Source of the DNA: Salinarchaeum sp. Harcht-Bsk1
Lineage (GTDB): Archaea > Halobacteriota > Halobacteria > Halobacteriales > Salinarchaeaceae
DNA: 64,000 bases
NCBI RefSeq assembly: GCF_000403645.1
Contig: NC_021313.1
Location: 1,941,014 to 2,005,013, forward strand
Direction of reading: 5' to 3'
In this document: positions 1 to 9,260 of the stretch, in pieces
How the letters are laid out: each line of letters opens with the position of its first letter
Position numbering within the stretch: the stretch's first letter is position 1
Made by a program: the position numbers and the translations under genes
The notes under the pieces: model-generated
The model's input: only the letters and a program-made list of their open reading frames with translations
What the model was told of the DNA's origin: nothing
Databases searched by the model: none

Positions 1-730
1 AGATCTCTCGGTGTACTACGGCGACGAGCAGGCGCTCATGCCCACGACGATGGAGATTCCCGAGCGCCGCGTCACCGCGATCATCGGCCCGTCGGGCTGT
101 GGGAAGTCCACCTTCCTGCGCTCGATCAACCGAATGAACGACCTCATCGACGGCTGTACCGTCGAGGGCGAACTCAACTTCCGGGGCAAGAACGTCTACG
201 ACGAGGACGTCGATCCCGTCGCTCTCCGGCGCACCATCGGCATGGTGTTCCAGAAGCCCAACCCGTTCCCGAAGTCGATCAGGGACAACGTCGCCTACGG
301 CCTCCGCGTTCAGGACAAGGACGACGACGTCGACGAGAAGGTCGAGCAGGCGCTCAAACGCGCCGCACTCTGGGACGAGGTCAAGGACCAGCTGGACTCC
401 TCCGGGCTCGACCTCTCCGGGGGCCAGCAACAGCGCCTCTGTATCGCCCGGGCGATCGCACCCGACCCCGAGGTCATCCTCATGGACGAGCCCGCTTCCG
501 CGCTCGACCCCGTCGCAACCTCGAAGGTCGAGGATCTCATCACCGAACTCGCGGAGGACTACACGGTCATCGTCGTCACTCACAACATGCAGCAGGCGGC
601 GCGGATCTCCGACAAGACCGCCGTGTTCCTCACCGGAGGCGAACTCGTCGAGTTCGACGACACCCAGCAGATCTTCGAGAACCCGGAGGACCAGCGCGTC
701 GAGGACTACATCACGGGCAAGTTCGGGTGA
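1..730 (+). CDS. pstB: Phosphate ABC transporter ATP-binding protein PstB (5' truncated)
   Basis: ATPase subunit of the Pst high-affinity phosphate importer, working on the inner face of the membrane. The reading frame is already open at the window edge (codons Asp-Leu-Ser before the first GTG at 11), so the true start lies upstream. Visible motifs are the Walker [10 protein letters not shown], the Q-loop ([14 protein letters not shown]), the ABC signature LSGGQQQRL, Walker [13 protein letters not shown] and the switch His (VVTHNM). The ASALDP form and PNPFP stretch are typical of PstB. The PhoU-type gene follows by about 80 nt, the usual pst order. Probably only the first few dozen residues are missing. 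Confidence 0.95.
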   Translation, partial: DLSVYYGDEQALMPTTMEIPERRVTAIIGPSGCGKSTFLRSINRMNDLIDGCTVEGELNFRGKNVYDEDVDPVALRRTIGMVFQKPNPFPKSIRDNVAYGLRVQDKDDDVDEKVEQALKRAALWDEVKDQLDSSGLDLSGGQQQRLCIARAIAPDPEVILMDEPASALDPVATSKVEDLITELAEDYTVIVVTHNMQQAARISDKTAVFLTGGELVEFDDTQQIFENPEDQRVEDYITGKFG

Positions 731-774
731 CCGTGGCCGCTCGACGGCGTCGCTGACACACGCACCGAGGGCAA

Positions 775-783
775 GCTATACCC
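775..783 (+). promoter_or_regulatory. TATA-like box upstream of phoU
   Basis: GCTATACCC lies about 30 nt before the phoU ATG in the pstB-phoU gap. It suggests phoU can be transcribed separately from pst. Confidence 0.4.
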
Positions 784-811
784 GCAATCACGGTAGACGA
801 CACACTAACAC

Positions 812-1492
812 ATGGCACGGAAGGATTACCAGCAGAAACTCGACGATCTCCGGGACGACGTACTGTACATGAGCGAGCTCGTCCTCGAACGGCTACGCGA
901 CGGCCTCGACGCACTCGACCGCAAGGACGAGGATCTCGCTCGGGACGTCATCGAGGGCGACCACGAGATCAACCAGCTCTACCTCGACCTCGAACAGGAC
1001 TGCATCGACCTGCTGGCCCTCCAGCAGCCCGTCGCCGGCGATCTCCGCTTCATCGCCTCGTCGTTCAAGATCATCACCGATCTCGAACGGATCGGCGACC
1101 TCGCGACCAACCTCGCTGGCTACGCCGAGGACGCCGAACAGGATCGCTATCCAGACGTCGACATCCAGTCCATCGGGGATCAGGTCATCCAGATGATCGA
1201 GGACACGATGACCGCCTTTGCCCAGGAAGACGTCGAGGCCTGTCGCGAGATCTCCGCCCGCGACGACGACATCGACGCGCTCTGTGAGCGCGCTAGCCAG
1301 ACCGTCGTCCGCGACCTCATCGAGCGCGAGGTCGGCCCCGACGCTCCCCAGTCGGAGATCGAGGGCATCATGCAGGACGTCTCCCGGCTCCTCCTGACGA
1401 TCCGCGACCTCGAACGCGTGGGCGACCACGCCGTCAACATCGCCGCACGGACGCTCTACATGGTCGAGAGCGACGACGAGCTCATCTACTAG
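812..1492 (+). CDS. phoU: PhoU-family phosphate uptake regulator
   Basis: 226 residues, the usual PhoU length, made of two repeated three-helix PhoU domains (about 1-110 and 115-220). Each repeat has the acidic metal-binding signature: DLERIGDLATN near residue 90 and DLERVGDHAVN near residue 205. PhoU proteins restrain Pst transport and phosphate signalling. The position directly after pstB supports that role. The ATG at 812 is the first start in frame and follows a TATA-like box. A run of six T follows the stop codon. Confidence 0.93.
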   Translation: MARKDYQQKLDDLRDDVLYMSELVLERLRDGLDALDRKDEDLARDVIEGDHEINQLYLDLEQDCIDLLALQQPVAGDLRFIASSFKIITDLERIGDLATNLAGYAEDAEQDRYPDVDIQSIGDQVIQMIEDTMTAFAQEDVEACREISARDDDIDALCERASQTVVRDLIEREVGPDAPQSEIEGIMQDVSRLLLTIRDLERVGDHAVNIAARTLYMVESDDELIY

Positions 1493-1496
1493 CACC

Positions 1497-1502
1497 TTTT
1501 TT
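1497..1502 (+). terminator. T-run terminator after phoU
   Basis: Six consecutive T start 5 nt after the phoU stop codon, which fits archaeal oligo-T termination. Confidence 0.5.
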
Positions 1503-1571
1503 CTCGTCGGGTGTCCTCGCGCCTCCGGCGCTGCGGGCACCACTCCTCGAAAAAATCTGCACCAAAAACGC

Positions 1572-1592
1572 CGCGGGAGCGGAGCTCCCGCG
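1572..1592. repeat. Perfect hairpin in phoU downstream region
   Basis: A 9-bp perfect inverted repeat (CGCGGGAGC, loop GGA, GCTCCCGCG). A second imperfect inverted repeat follows at about 1597-1620. It lies in non-coding G+C-rich sequence between phoU and the next gene. Function unknown; it could be a transcript 3' structure. Confidence 0.5.
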
Positions 1593-1710
1593 AGCCCTCG
1601 TTCGCTTCGCTCACGAGGAAGGCGCGGACTCGTCGCTTCGCTCCTCGCCCGCGTGAACCGCTCGATCCCTGTTGTCGCTCGCGGATGCTGGAGGCGGGTA
1701 TCCTTCGGAG

Positions 1711-1923
1711 CTACTCCTGCCGTTCGTGCCCCGACCGCGCCTCCTCGCTCCCAATCCCGGGTTCAGTGACGGGGTCGATTCCCTCGGCTTCGAGCCGGCG
1801 ATTCTCCTGCTCGACGCGCATGCTCAGGAGTCGCTGAATCTCCCGGAGACGGAAGCCGACCGTTCGCAGTTCGTCGATCTCGGTCACGGTTCGATCGGAA
1901 CGGCGTGGCTGTTGATCGGCCAT
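1711..1923 (-). CDS. Small hypothetical protein, predicted helical
   Basis: 70 residues starting MADQQPRRSD. The middle (about 15-50) is a run of charged and leucine-rich residues (FRLREIQRLLSMRVEQENRR) that would form an amphipathic helix or coiled coil. No family recognised. The acidic composition and sensible codon use suggest a real haloarchaeal gene, but no strong TATA box is seen at the right distance. It lies between phoU and nrdJ, and could still be a chance frame. Confidence 0.45.
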   Translation of the reverse strand: MADQQPRRSDRTVTEIDELRTVGFRLREIQRLLSMRVEQENRRLEAEGIDPVTEPGIGSEEARSGHERQE

Positions 1924-2039
1924 AACCGTGATACATCGTCTCAGGGCAAGAGCGTTCGCGAGAGCACGCAGTAACCGATCGGACGTCGTGTGGATAGCAG
2001 GAGAAGGGGTCGATCTCTGACCGCGGTTACCTCACCGAT

Positions 2040-5000
2040 TCAGCACTCCGACCAGCCACACGACTCGCACGTCTTGCAGCCCTCGGAGTAGTACAGCGAC
2101 AGCGCGCCACAGTCGGGACACTCGGGGCTCTCACCAGCGTCGATGAGCGCCTGCTGGTCGCCGCCGGCGTCGGCCTGTGCCGATCCGCCAGCGTCTGCAC
2201 TCGCTGCACCGCCGGACGCCGCCACGCCGCCACCGTCGGTCTCGGGCGCTGGCGCCTCTGCCTCGCCGTCGGCTTCCTCGCCCGGCTCGAGCTCCGTGAG
2301 GTTCGTCTGGTCGGGGTAGGCCTTGTTGATCTCGTCGTCGAGGTACCGGCGCATCGCGGTGCCGATGGCGTCCGGGATCGACTGGATCTGCTCGCCCTTG
2401 TCCCAGGCGACCTTCGGGGAGCGGATGCCCTGGAGTTCGTCGGCGATCTCTTCGGGGTCGACGCCCGAGCGGAGCGCAGTCGAGATGGTCTTCGCCAGCG
2501 CCTCGGTGAAGGAGGCGGTGAAGCCCCCGCTGTTGCCGATGTTGGCGAACAGCTCGAACGGTCGCCCGTCCTCGTCCTCGTTGATGTTGACGTAGAGCTT
2601 CCCGTAGCCCGTGTCGATGCGCTGGGTGACGCCGTGGAGGACGTCGGGCCGCGGGCGCTTCTCGGCGTACTGCTCGGCGAGATCGGGTGCGACGTCGAGG
2701 ACCTCTGCGACGTCGGACTCGACGGCCTCGCGGACGGCGGGCTCCTCGAGGAACCCTTCGAGGCCGCCGAAGATCTCCTCGATCTGGGCGAGGACCTCCT
2801 CGGCGTCCATGTCCGCGAACTCGGCGTTCTGGGCGCGCGTGGTCAGGACCTGCTTGGAGCGGGTGCCGTCGCGGTAGTAGGTGACGCCCTTGCCGCCGTG
2901 GTCGTAGATGTACTCGAAGACCTCCTTGGCGTCGTCGACGGTGGAGTCACTCGGCGCGTTGACGGTCTTCGAGATGGCGGAGTCGACACCAGCCTGGCAG
3001 GCGACCTGGATCTCGGCGTGCTGTTTGGCGGAGAGGTCGCCCGTGGTGACGAACAGCTCGCCGATCGCGTCGGGGACCGTCGTGAGCCCGTCGACGCCGG
3101 CGAACTCGTTTTCGGCCATCTGCTCCTGGGCCTCCTCCTTGACGGCCTCGACGTCGATGCCGTTCTCCTCCAGGACGCGCAGGAAGTAGTCGTCGAACTC
3201 GACGAGCATCTCGTCGCCCTGGACGTCGTCGGAGACGTTCTTGTAGTAGGCGACGTTGTAGATCGGCTCACAGCCGCCGGTGGTGTTGCCGACCATCGAG
3301 GTCGTGCCCGTCGGCGCGATGGTCGTGGTGTTGTGGTTGCGGATCGGGAAGCCGTCTTCCCAGTCGTCGGCCTCGAGGCCGGTCTGGTGCTCGAACCACT
3401 CCCGATAGCGGGTGGGGTCGGCGTACTTCGAGTCCTCCCAGTCGGCGAAGGGACCGCGCTGGACGGCCAGCTCGTGGCTGGCCTCCTTCGAGCCGTGGTT
3501 GATGTGGGTCATCAGCTGCCGGGCGACCTCGTTGGAGGCGCCGGAGCCGTACGCCATGCCGAGCTGGATGTACAGCTGCGCGAGGCCCATGATGCCGAGG
3601 CCGATCTTGCGCATCGCGCGGACCTTCTCCTCGATCTTCTTCACCGGGAAGTCCGACATCGTGACGACGTTCTCGAGGAATCGGGTGCCGAGCGCGATGC
3701 GGCGGTCGAACTCCTCCCAGTCGATGGCCTCCTCCAGGAACGCCTCGATGGCCTCGGCCTCGGAGTCGAAGCGGTCGGCGTGACGTTCGGACCAGACGCG
3801 CCAGTCGGGGGCGTCCTCGGCCGCGATCGTCGAGAGGTTGATGTGCCCGAGATTGCAGGCCTCGTACTCCTCGAGGGGCTGCTCGCCACAGGGGTTCGTC
3901 GCGAGAATGCGGTGGTCGGGGTGGGCCTCGACGTCGAAGGAGTGCTCCTCGTTGACGCGCTCGAGATAGATGACGCCCGGTTCGCCGTTCTCGTGGGCGC
4001 CCTCGACGATGTCCGTCCAGAGCTCCTCGGCGGGAATCGAGAGCTCCTCGCCGACCTCGACGTACTCGCCGAGGCCGAACATCTCGTAGAGCTCTTTCGT
4101 CTGCTCGGTCGCGATGTGGGCCTCACCGGTGCGGGGGTTGGTGAAGGTGAACTCCTCGTCGTTCTGGAGGGCGTCCATGAAGTCGTTCGTGACGCCCACG
4201 GAGATGTTGAAATTCGAGAGGTGGCCCTCGACGGCGTTACGGAGGTGCTCGGGGACGCGGCCCTCGTCGTCGATGAGTTCGCGGGCCTCTTCCAGCGCGT
4301 CCGCGAAGGAGTTGTGCGTGAAGTCGTCGGGGTCGTTCAGGCGGAGGGTGTTGGCCAGCGAGACGTCCTTGTTCTTGGCGTGGATGAACTGGATGACGTC
4401 CGGGTGGGAGACGCGCATGACGCCCATCTGCGCGCCGCGGCGGGCGCCGCCCTGGGCGATCGTCTCGCACATCTGGTCGTAGGTCCGCATGAAGGTGATC
4501 GGCCCCGACGCGATGCCGCCGGTCGAGCCGACCGGATCGCCGTAGGGGCGCAGCTTCCAGAAGGCGTAGCCCATGCCGCCGCCGGACTGGAAGACCTGGG
4601 CGGCCTCCTTGGCGGTCTCGTGGATGTCGTCGATGTCGTCCTCGGGAGAGTCGACGAAACACGCGGAGAGCTGCTGGAGCTCGTCGCCGGCGTTCATCAG
4701 CGTCGGCGAGTTCGGCATGAAGGAGAGGGACTCCATCGCGTCCTGGAAGGCGTCCGCAGTGGACTCGACGTGGTCGCGGATGTCCGCGGGTAGCTCGGGG
4801 ACGAGCGTCTCGTAGGCGAACTTGTTGACGTTGTACTCCGAGAGCGTCGTCTCGGCGTCGCTGTCTGCGGTGACGCCCTTGCCGAAGACCTCCTCGGCGA
4901 GTTCGTCACGGCGCGGGTGATCGGGCTTGAGCTGGTCGGGCGTGACGGTGATCTCGACGTCGCGCTTGCGAGCCTCGAAGACGGCCTCCGCGAGCGCGAC

Positions 5001-5189
5001 GTTCTTCGCGACGCGGTCGAAGAGGTCCTCCTGGGACTCGATCAGCTCCCCGTCCGCGTCCTTGCGGAGGTAGCGGGCGGGCAGGATGTTGTGGTACGCG
5101 TTGCCGGTCAGGCGGTCCTCGAGGGTGTCGCCCTCGACGCGCTTGATCGGCAGCGTGACCTCGTCCGCGGAGTGGTCGGGCTGACTCAT
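2040..5189 (-). CDS. nrdJ: Adenosylcobalamin-dependent ribonucleoside-diphosphate reductase (class II)
   Basis: Reduces ribonucleotides to deoxyribonucleotides using adenosylcobalamin, in the cytoplasm. About 1049 residues from the chosen ATG (MSQPDHSADEVTLPIKR). The N-terminal region is followed by the ten-stranded barrel. The active-site loop NPCGEQPLEEYEACNLG holds the catalytic Cys and Glu. The upstream Cys is in LQQLSACFV and the phosphate loop is APTGTTSMVGNTTGG. An Ala/Gly/Asp-rich linker leads to a C-terminal Cys cluster (CPDCG...CKTCESCGWSEC) used for thiol delivery. The frame stays open to 5291, but the 34 extra residues look non-conserved and a TATA-like box overlaps that start, so 5189 is preferred. 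No cobalamin riboswitch was seen. Confidence 0.95.
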   Translation of the reverse strand: MSQPDHSADEVTLPIKRVEGDTLEDRLTGNAYHNILPARYLRKDADGELIESQEDLFDRVAKNVALAEAVFEARKRDVEITVTPDQLKPDHPRRDELAEEVFGKGVTADSDAETTLSEYNVNKFAYETLVPELPADIRDHVESTADAFQDAMESLSFMPNSPTLMNAGDELQQLSACFVDSPEDDIDDIHETAKEAAQVFQSGGGMGYAFWKLRPYGDPVGSTGGIASGPITFMRTYDQMCETIAQGGARRGAQMGVMRVSHPDVIQFIHAKNKDVSLANTLRLNDPDDFTHNSFADALEEARELIDDEGRVPEHLRNAVEGHLSNFNISVGVTNDFMDALQNDEEFTFTNPRTGEAHIATEQTKELYEMFGLGEYVEVGEELSIPAEELWTDIVEGAHENGEPGVIYLERVNEEHSFDVEAHPDHRILATNPCGEQPLEEYEACNLGHINLSTIAAEDAPDWRVWSERHADRFDSEAEAIEAFLEEAIDWEEFDRRIALGTRFLENVVTMSDFPVKKIEEKVRAMRKIGLGIMGLAQLYIQLGMAYGSGASNEVARQLMTHINHGSKEASHELAVQRGPFADWEDSKYADPTRYREWFEHQTGLEADDWEDGFPIRNHNTTTIAPTGTTSMVGNTTGGCEPIYNVAYYKNVSDDVQGDEMLVEFDDYFLRVLEENGIDVEAVKEEAQEQMAENEFAGVDGLTTVPDAIGELFVTTGDLSAKQHAEIQVACQAGVDSAISKTVNAPSDSTVDDAKEVFEYIYDHGGKGVTYYRDGTRSKQVLTTRAQNAEFADMDAEEVLAQIEEIFGGLEGFLEEPAVREAVESDVAEVLDVAPDLAEQYAEKRPRPDVLHGVTQRIDTGYGKLYVNINEDEDGRPFELFANIGNSGGFTASFTEALAKTISTALRSGVDPEEIADELQGIRSPKVAWDKGEQIQSIPDAIGTAMRRYLDDEINKAYPDQTNLTELEPGEEADGEAEAPAPETDGGGVAASGGAASADAGGSAQADAGGDQQALIDAGESPECPDCGALSLYYSEGCKTCESCGWSEC

Positions 5190-5293
5190 ACCGAGCCCCC
5201 CGCGCGAGCGATCCGGTGCCGTCGGCCGATTGTGGGCGGTGTTAGGGACATCATTCTGGGTGTCGTTGACGGAGACTTGCTTCAGGAGCATAC

Positions 5294-5301
5294 CACATAA
5301 A
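5294..5301 (-). promoter_or_regulatory. Possible TATA box of nrdJ
   Basis: On the minus strand TTTATGTG would place transcription start near 5272, giving a leader of about 80 nt before the ATG at 5189. Long leaders are unusual here, so this is tentative. Confidence 0.35.
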
Positions 5302-5696
5302 GATGTTTACTACAGAAGATCCGAAATCGCAGCACGTGCCGGGGATCTGGAGATACTGGTGGTTATGCGGTTCAGGCCCCCTGCCCGCTCCCGAAGGTGA
5401 CGCCGCTCTGATCGGTACTACGAGAGCCTCGCACATAAGGCTCTGGAAAGCAGAGTGAAAGTGGACGTGTCTGGCAGGCACCCGGCGTGGATCTCGAACG
5501 ATCGCGTGCAGGCTCCGGGGTCGATACCGCAGACTCGAAAACCCGTCGATCGGCGACGGCGTGCCAATCTGCCCCCTTCGCTTCGACTGGAGAACGCACC
5601 AGACGACCGGGGGTCGATCCGGGAACTGCCCGCTCGACGCCAGGCGGGCTTCGAATCCCCACAAGATAGATGCCACGTGCCTGCACAGACCAGGGC
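5302..5696. other. Intergenic stretch with no assigned gene
   Basis: About 400 bases between nrdJ and the small membrane protein gene. Open frames on both strands lack haloarchaeal composition. A T-loop-like string near 5650 (GGCTTCGAATCCCC) has no acceptor or D-arm partner. Nothing else supported. Confidence 0.4.
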
Positions 5697-5894
5697 ATGG
5701 AACCACTCACGCTCCTCCAGTCGATCCCGGAGCCCCTCGACACGCAGTTCGGTCGCCTGCTGATCGCGCTGCTGGTCGTCGCGGTCATCGTGGTCGTCGG
5801 CCGGGCGGTGCTGTCGCTCGCGTGGAAGCTGCTCTGGATCGCGATCGTCGTGGTCGGCGCGCTGTTCGGACTGAGTATTCTCGGCGTGGTCTGA
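5697..5894 (+). CDS. Small membrane protein
   Basis: 65 residues starting MEPLTLLQSIPEPLDTQ. Two adjacent hydrophobic segments (about 18-38 and 42-63, rich in Val, Ile, Leu) are separated by one Arg and one Lys, so it is probably a two-helix hairpin in the membrane. The ATG at 5697 is preferred over an upstream ATG at 5670 because it starts at the conserved-looking acidic leader. Stand-alone, convergent with trpG. Function unknown. Confidence 0.65.
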   Translation: MEPLTLLQSIPEPLDTQFGRLLIALLVVAVIVVVGRAVLSLAWKLLWIAIVVVGALFGLSILGVV

Positions 5895-5942
5895 GCGTCC
5901 GGGATCCGCTCGCGGCGAACGGGCCGAGGCGTCGCGAGCCAG

Positions 5943-6599
5943 CTACAGCCCGCCCAGAAAGTTCTCGATCACGTCGTGCCCGGCAGCGGTGAGCACGCTC
6001 TCGGGGTGAAACTGCACGGCCTCGATCGGGTGCTCCCGGTGTCGAATCCCCATCACCAGTTCCTCGCCGTCGTGATCCGCGGTCGCTGTAATCTCGAACT
6101 CGTCCTCCGGTACCGCCGTCGCGACGAGCGAGTGATAGCGGCCGCCGCGCATCCCCTGTTCGAGGCCGGCGAACACGCCCGATTCGTCGTGGTCGATCGG
6201 GAACGCCTTCCCGTGGATCGGCTCGGGCGCACGGCCGACGGTGCCGCCGTAGGCGTGAACCGCGGCCTCGAGGCCGAGACAGACGCCGAGCGTCGGCACC
6301 TCGGTGCTGATCTCGGTCAGGACGTCGATCGTCACGCCGACGTCCCGCTCGTTCTTCGGGTGGCCAGGCCCCGGCGAGATAACGATCGCGTCTGGGTCGA
6401 TCTCGCGGATCTCCGCCAGCGAGGCGGTGTTCTTGACGACCTCGGTGTCGGCGTGCTCGCTGACGTACTCGACGAGATTGTAGGTGAACGAGTCGAAGTT
6501 GTCGACGAACAGGACGAGCGGGCGGTCCTCGTCGGTGGTGGTCGCGTCGGCGTCGCCGCGTCGAGTCGCCGTTCGGTCACCTCGGTCGCTGGCGCTCAT
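5943..6599 (-). CDS. trpG: Anthranilate synthase component II (glutamine amidotransferase)
   Basis: Supplies ammonia from glutamine to TrpE for anthranilate synthesis. Class I glutamine amidotransferase: VDNFDSFTYNLVEYV near residue 32, oxyanion loop SPGPGHP, nucleophile Cys in LGVCLG, and the His/Glu pair in VQFHPES. The first ~26 residues before the domain are a charged, low-complexity extension. The start codon overlaps the trpE stop (ATGA), so the two are translationally coupled. Last gene of the trpDFEG operon. Confidence 0.95.
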   Translation of the reverse strand: MSASDRGDRTATRRGDADATTTDEDRPLVLFVDNFDSFTYNLVEYVSEHADTEVVKNTASLAEIREIDPDAIVISPGPGHPKNERDVGVTIDVLTEISTEVPTLGVCLGLEAAVHAYGGTVGRAPEPIHGKAFPIDHDESGVFAGLEQGMRGGRYHSLVATAVPEDEFEITATADHDGEELVMGIRHREHPIEAVQFHPESVLTAAGHDVIENFLGGL

Positions 6600-8548
6600 C
6601 GGCCCACCTCCTGCTCGGCGGTGTCGTCGGTTGCCGGCTGCTCCTCGTCGACCGACCCGCCGTCGCGAGCCGCGTCGTCTCCGCTGACCGCCGGTTCGCG
6701 CTGGTCACTGGCCGGCTCCTCGGCGCGGTGCGCCTCGTCGTCGGCTGCCGCGTCCGCAGATCGCCCCGCGCCTTCCGAGGACGTTCCGTCCTCGGTGGCG
6801 GGACCCTCCCCGTCGCCCCCGCCCTGCGCGGACCTCTCTGCGGTCGCGTCGGCTGGTGCAGCCCGCTCGCCCTCTCCCCGCGCCGCGCCGTCCTCGATGC
6901 GTTCGAGGGCGGCCAGCGTCCCGTCCATCTTCGACTCGGTCTCCTCGAACTCGGCGGTCGGGTCGCTGTCGGCGACGATGCCGGCGCCGGCCTGGACGGT
7001 GATCCGGTCGAGCGAGCCGTCGATCGCGGCGGCAGCGTCCGCGTCGACGGCGGCGGCGTCCGGCACGGCAGCCGGATCGACCCCCGACTCCACCGTGGCC
7101 GTTCGGATTACGATCGCGAAGACGGCGTCGCCGCTCCAGGAGTAGAAGCCGACGCCACCGCCGTAGGGGCCACGTGGCGAGCGTTCCAGTTCGTCGATGA
7201 TCTCCATCGCCCGGATCTTCGGCGCACCGGAGAGCGTGCCGGCGGGGAAGGTCGCTCTCGTGGCGTCGAACGCGTCGTGGTGCTCGGCGAGCGTCGCGGT
7301 CACCGTCGACTCGATGTGCTGGACGTGGCTGTACTTCAGCACGCCCATGAACTCGTCGACGCGCACGGAGCCCGGTTCCGCGACCCGCCGGACGTCGTTG
7401 CGTCCGAGGTCGACGAGCATCGTGTGTTCCGCGCGCTCCTTGTCGTCGGCGAGCATCTCGCCGGCGAGCCGCCGGTCCTCGACGGGCCCGGCCCCGCGCG
7501 GACAGGTCCCCGCGATCGGGTTCACCATGACCGACTCGTCCAGCACGGAGACGAGCGTCTCCGGGCTCGCGCCGACGATCGAGCAGTCGTCGTGGGCGAG
7601 GAGATACATGTACGGCGAGGGGTTGACCTCGCGCAGCGCGGCGTAGAACCCGATCGGATCGACGCTGCCGTACAGCTCCCGCTTCCGGGAGAGCACGCCC
7701 TGGTAGATGTCGCCGTCGAGGACGTGCTCTTTCGCCTGCCGCACCGCGTCCTCGTACTCCTCGCGCGGGCCGGCGGTCTCGCCGACGCGGTCGAAGCCGC
7801 CGGTTTCCGGCGGTTCGGCGTCGGCCAGCAGCGACTCGACGCGCTCGGCCTCCGCCGCCAGCGAGTCGTAGATCGCCCCGGCGTCGTCCTCGGGCCGGAC
7901 CACCGGAGTGAACACGAGTTCGATCGAGTCCTCGACGTCGTCGAAGGTCAGGACCCGGGTCGCGAGCACGAACTCGGCGTCGGGAAACCGCGACTCCGGC
8001 CGCTCGACGCCGACCTCGTCGAGCCAGAGGTCGTACACGGCGTCGTAGCCGAGGAAGCCGACGAGCCCGCCATCGAGGCGCTGGCGGTCGCTGTCGTCGA
8101 ACCCTTCCCGCCGAACGTCGGGCATCGTTGCGCGAAGTTCGTCGACCACGTCGCCCCCGTTGGTCTCGATCAGGTCGCCGTAGCGGTCGTCCCCGAGCAC
8201 GTCGACCTCGGCCCCGTCGTCGCCGACGGTCACCACGGCCTCGGGGTCGTACCCGACGAACGAGTAGCGCGCGTGGCGGTCCGTCGTCGCGTGGCTCGGC
8301 CGGAAGGCGCCGTCCGGATCGCTCGCGGCCGTCTTCCCGCCGCTCTCGAGCAGGAAGGCGTGGTCGGCGGCGTCGGCGTCGGTCGTCCGCCCGGTCAGCG
8401 CGGCGTAGGCCGAGAGCGGGGTGATCTCGCTCTCGATCTCCGTCGCCACGCGGATCACCGCCGGATCGCCGGTGTCGACATCGTCCTCTGCGCCCTGGAC
8501 GTCCCCGGCGTGGGCGACGAACGTCTCGCGGTCCATCGAGAGCGTCAT
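6596..8548 (-). CDS. trpE: Anthranilate synthase component I with long acidic C-terminal tail
   Basis: Converts chorismate and ammonia to anthranilate. 650 residues against about 500-550 in most family members. The chorismate-binding core spans roughly 240-550, with GTCPRG, ERAEHTMLVDLGRND, the FPAGTLSGAPKIRAME signature and PYGGGVGFYSW. Residues about 552-650 are a low-complexity Ala/Glu/Asp/Gly tail with no domain, lying just before trpG. The upstream end overlaps trpF by an ATGA junction. The tail may tether or orient TrpG, or be neutral halophilic sequence. Confidence 0.95.
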   Translation of the reverse strand: MTLSMDRETFVAHAGDVQGAEDDVDTGDPAVIRVATEIESEITPLSAYAALTGRTTDADAADHAFLLESGGKTAASDPDGAFRPSHATTDRHARYSFVGYDPEAVVTVGDDGAEVDVLGDDRYGDLIETNGGDVVDELRATMPDVRREGFDDSDRQRLDGGLVGFLGYDAVYDLWLDEVGVERPESRFPDAEFVLATRVLTFDDVEDSIELVFTPVVRPEDDAGAIYDSLAAEAERVESLLADAEPPETGGFDRVGETAGPREEYEDAVRQAKEHVLDGDIYQGVLSRKRELYGSVDPIGFYAALREVNPSPYMYLLAHDDCSIVGASPETLVSVLDESVMVNPIAGTCPRGAGPVEDRRLAGEMLADDKERAEHTMLVDLGRNDVRRVAEPGSVRVDEFMGVLKYSHVQHIESTVTATLAEHHDAFDATRATFPAGTLSGAPKIRAMEIIDELERSPRGPYGGGVGFYSWSGDAVFAIVIRTATVESGVDPAAVPDAAAVDADAAAAIDGSLDRITVQAGAGIVADSDPTAEFEETESKMDGTLAALERIEDGAARGEGERAAPADATAERSAQGGGDGEGPATEDGTSSEGAGRSADAAADDEAHRAEEPASDQREPAVSGDDAARDGGSVDEEQPATDDTAEQEVGR

Positions 8549-9255
8549 CGCGACCCCTCCGCGGCCGGCACCGCTCCGTCCGCCGGCGCAGCGCGAGCAG
8601 TGCTGACGAACTCGCGGACCGCTTCGTGGTTCTTGCTTCCTCCCGACGATTCGACGCCCGACGCGACATCGACGCCGAACGGTCGCACCGTCTCGATTCC
8701 GTCCGCGACGTTCGCCGGATCGAGGCCGCCCGCGAGGATCACCGGCACGTCGAGGTCGGCGGTCGCCGTCCGCGTCGCGTCCCAGTCGTGGGTTTCGCCG
8801 GTGCCGCCACCGCCGTCCTCGGCCGGGGTGTCCACGAGAAGCGCGTCCGCGGCCGCGGCGTACTCGGCGAGCGACTCGTCGTCGGCGCCGATCGCTGCGA
8901 TCACGTCGACGTGAACCCGCTGGCGAAGGTCGGCGACTGCATCCGGTTCGAGCGTGCCGTGGACCTGGATCGCGTCCGGGTTCGTCCGCCCGATCAGTTC
9001 GACGGCGTCGCCGACCGTGGCGGGCATCGTCACGAGCACGCCGGTCGCCATCGGTGGCACCGCGGCGAGCAGGTCGGCAGCGTGGCGGACCGTCACCTCG
9101 CGGGGCGTCTCGATGTCGACGTCGGCGACGACGCCGACTGCGTCCGCGCCGGCGGCGACGCTCGCTGCCAGGTCGTCGCTGCTGGTGTGTCCGCAGATCT
9201 TCACGCGGGGGATCGAAGCGTGGCCGTCGGCGATCGTGGCGTCGGATCCTGCCAT
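8545..9255 (-). CDS. trpF: Phosphoribosylanthranilate isomerase
   Basis: Third step of tryptophan synthesis: Amadori rearrangement of N-(5-phosphoribosyl)anthranilate. 236 residues forming a TIM barrel. Visible are the catalytic Cys in RVKICG (about residue 20), the QVHG strand, the catalytic Asp region (LLVDTPAEDGGGGTG) and the phosphate-binding AGGLDPANV...GVDVASGVE. A short 16-residue extension precedes the usual VKICG start. Located 5 nt after trpD and overlapping trpE by 4 nt. Confidence 0.94.
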   Translation of the reverse strand: MAGSDATIADGHASIPRVKICGHTSSDDLAASVAAGADAVGVVADVDIETPREVTVRHAADLLAAVPPMATGVLVTMPATVGDAVELIGRTNPDAIQVHGTLEPDAVADLRQRVHVDVIAAIGADDESLAEYAAAADALLVDTPAEDGGGGTGETHDWDATRTATADLDVPVILAGGLDPANVADGIETVRPFGVDVASGVESSGGSKNHEAVREFVSTARAAPADGAVPAAEGSR

Positions 9256-9260
9256 CGGAC

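Noticed and set aside
2634-4793. 719-codon open frame opposite nrdJ
   Set aside because: Mirror frame of a high-G+C gene; its Val/Leu/Gly/Asp-rich content has no domain and nrdJ clearly owns the region.
5190-5340. Cobalamin riboswitch upstream of the B12-dependent reductase
   Set aside because: No B12-box-like sequence or multi-helix fold could be found; such riboswitches are also rare in archaea.
6728-8914. 728-codon open frame opposite trpE
   Set aside because: Shadow of trpE with repeated Arg/Val/Asp content; the minus-strand motifs are decisive.
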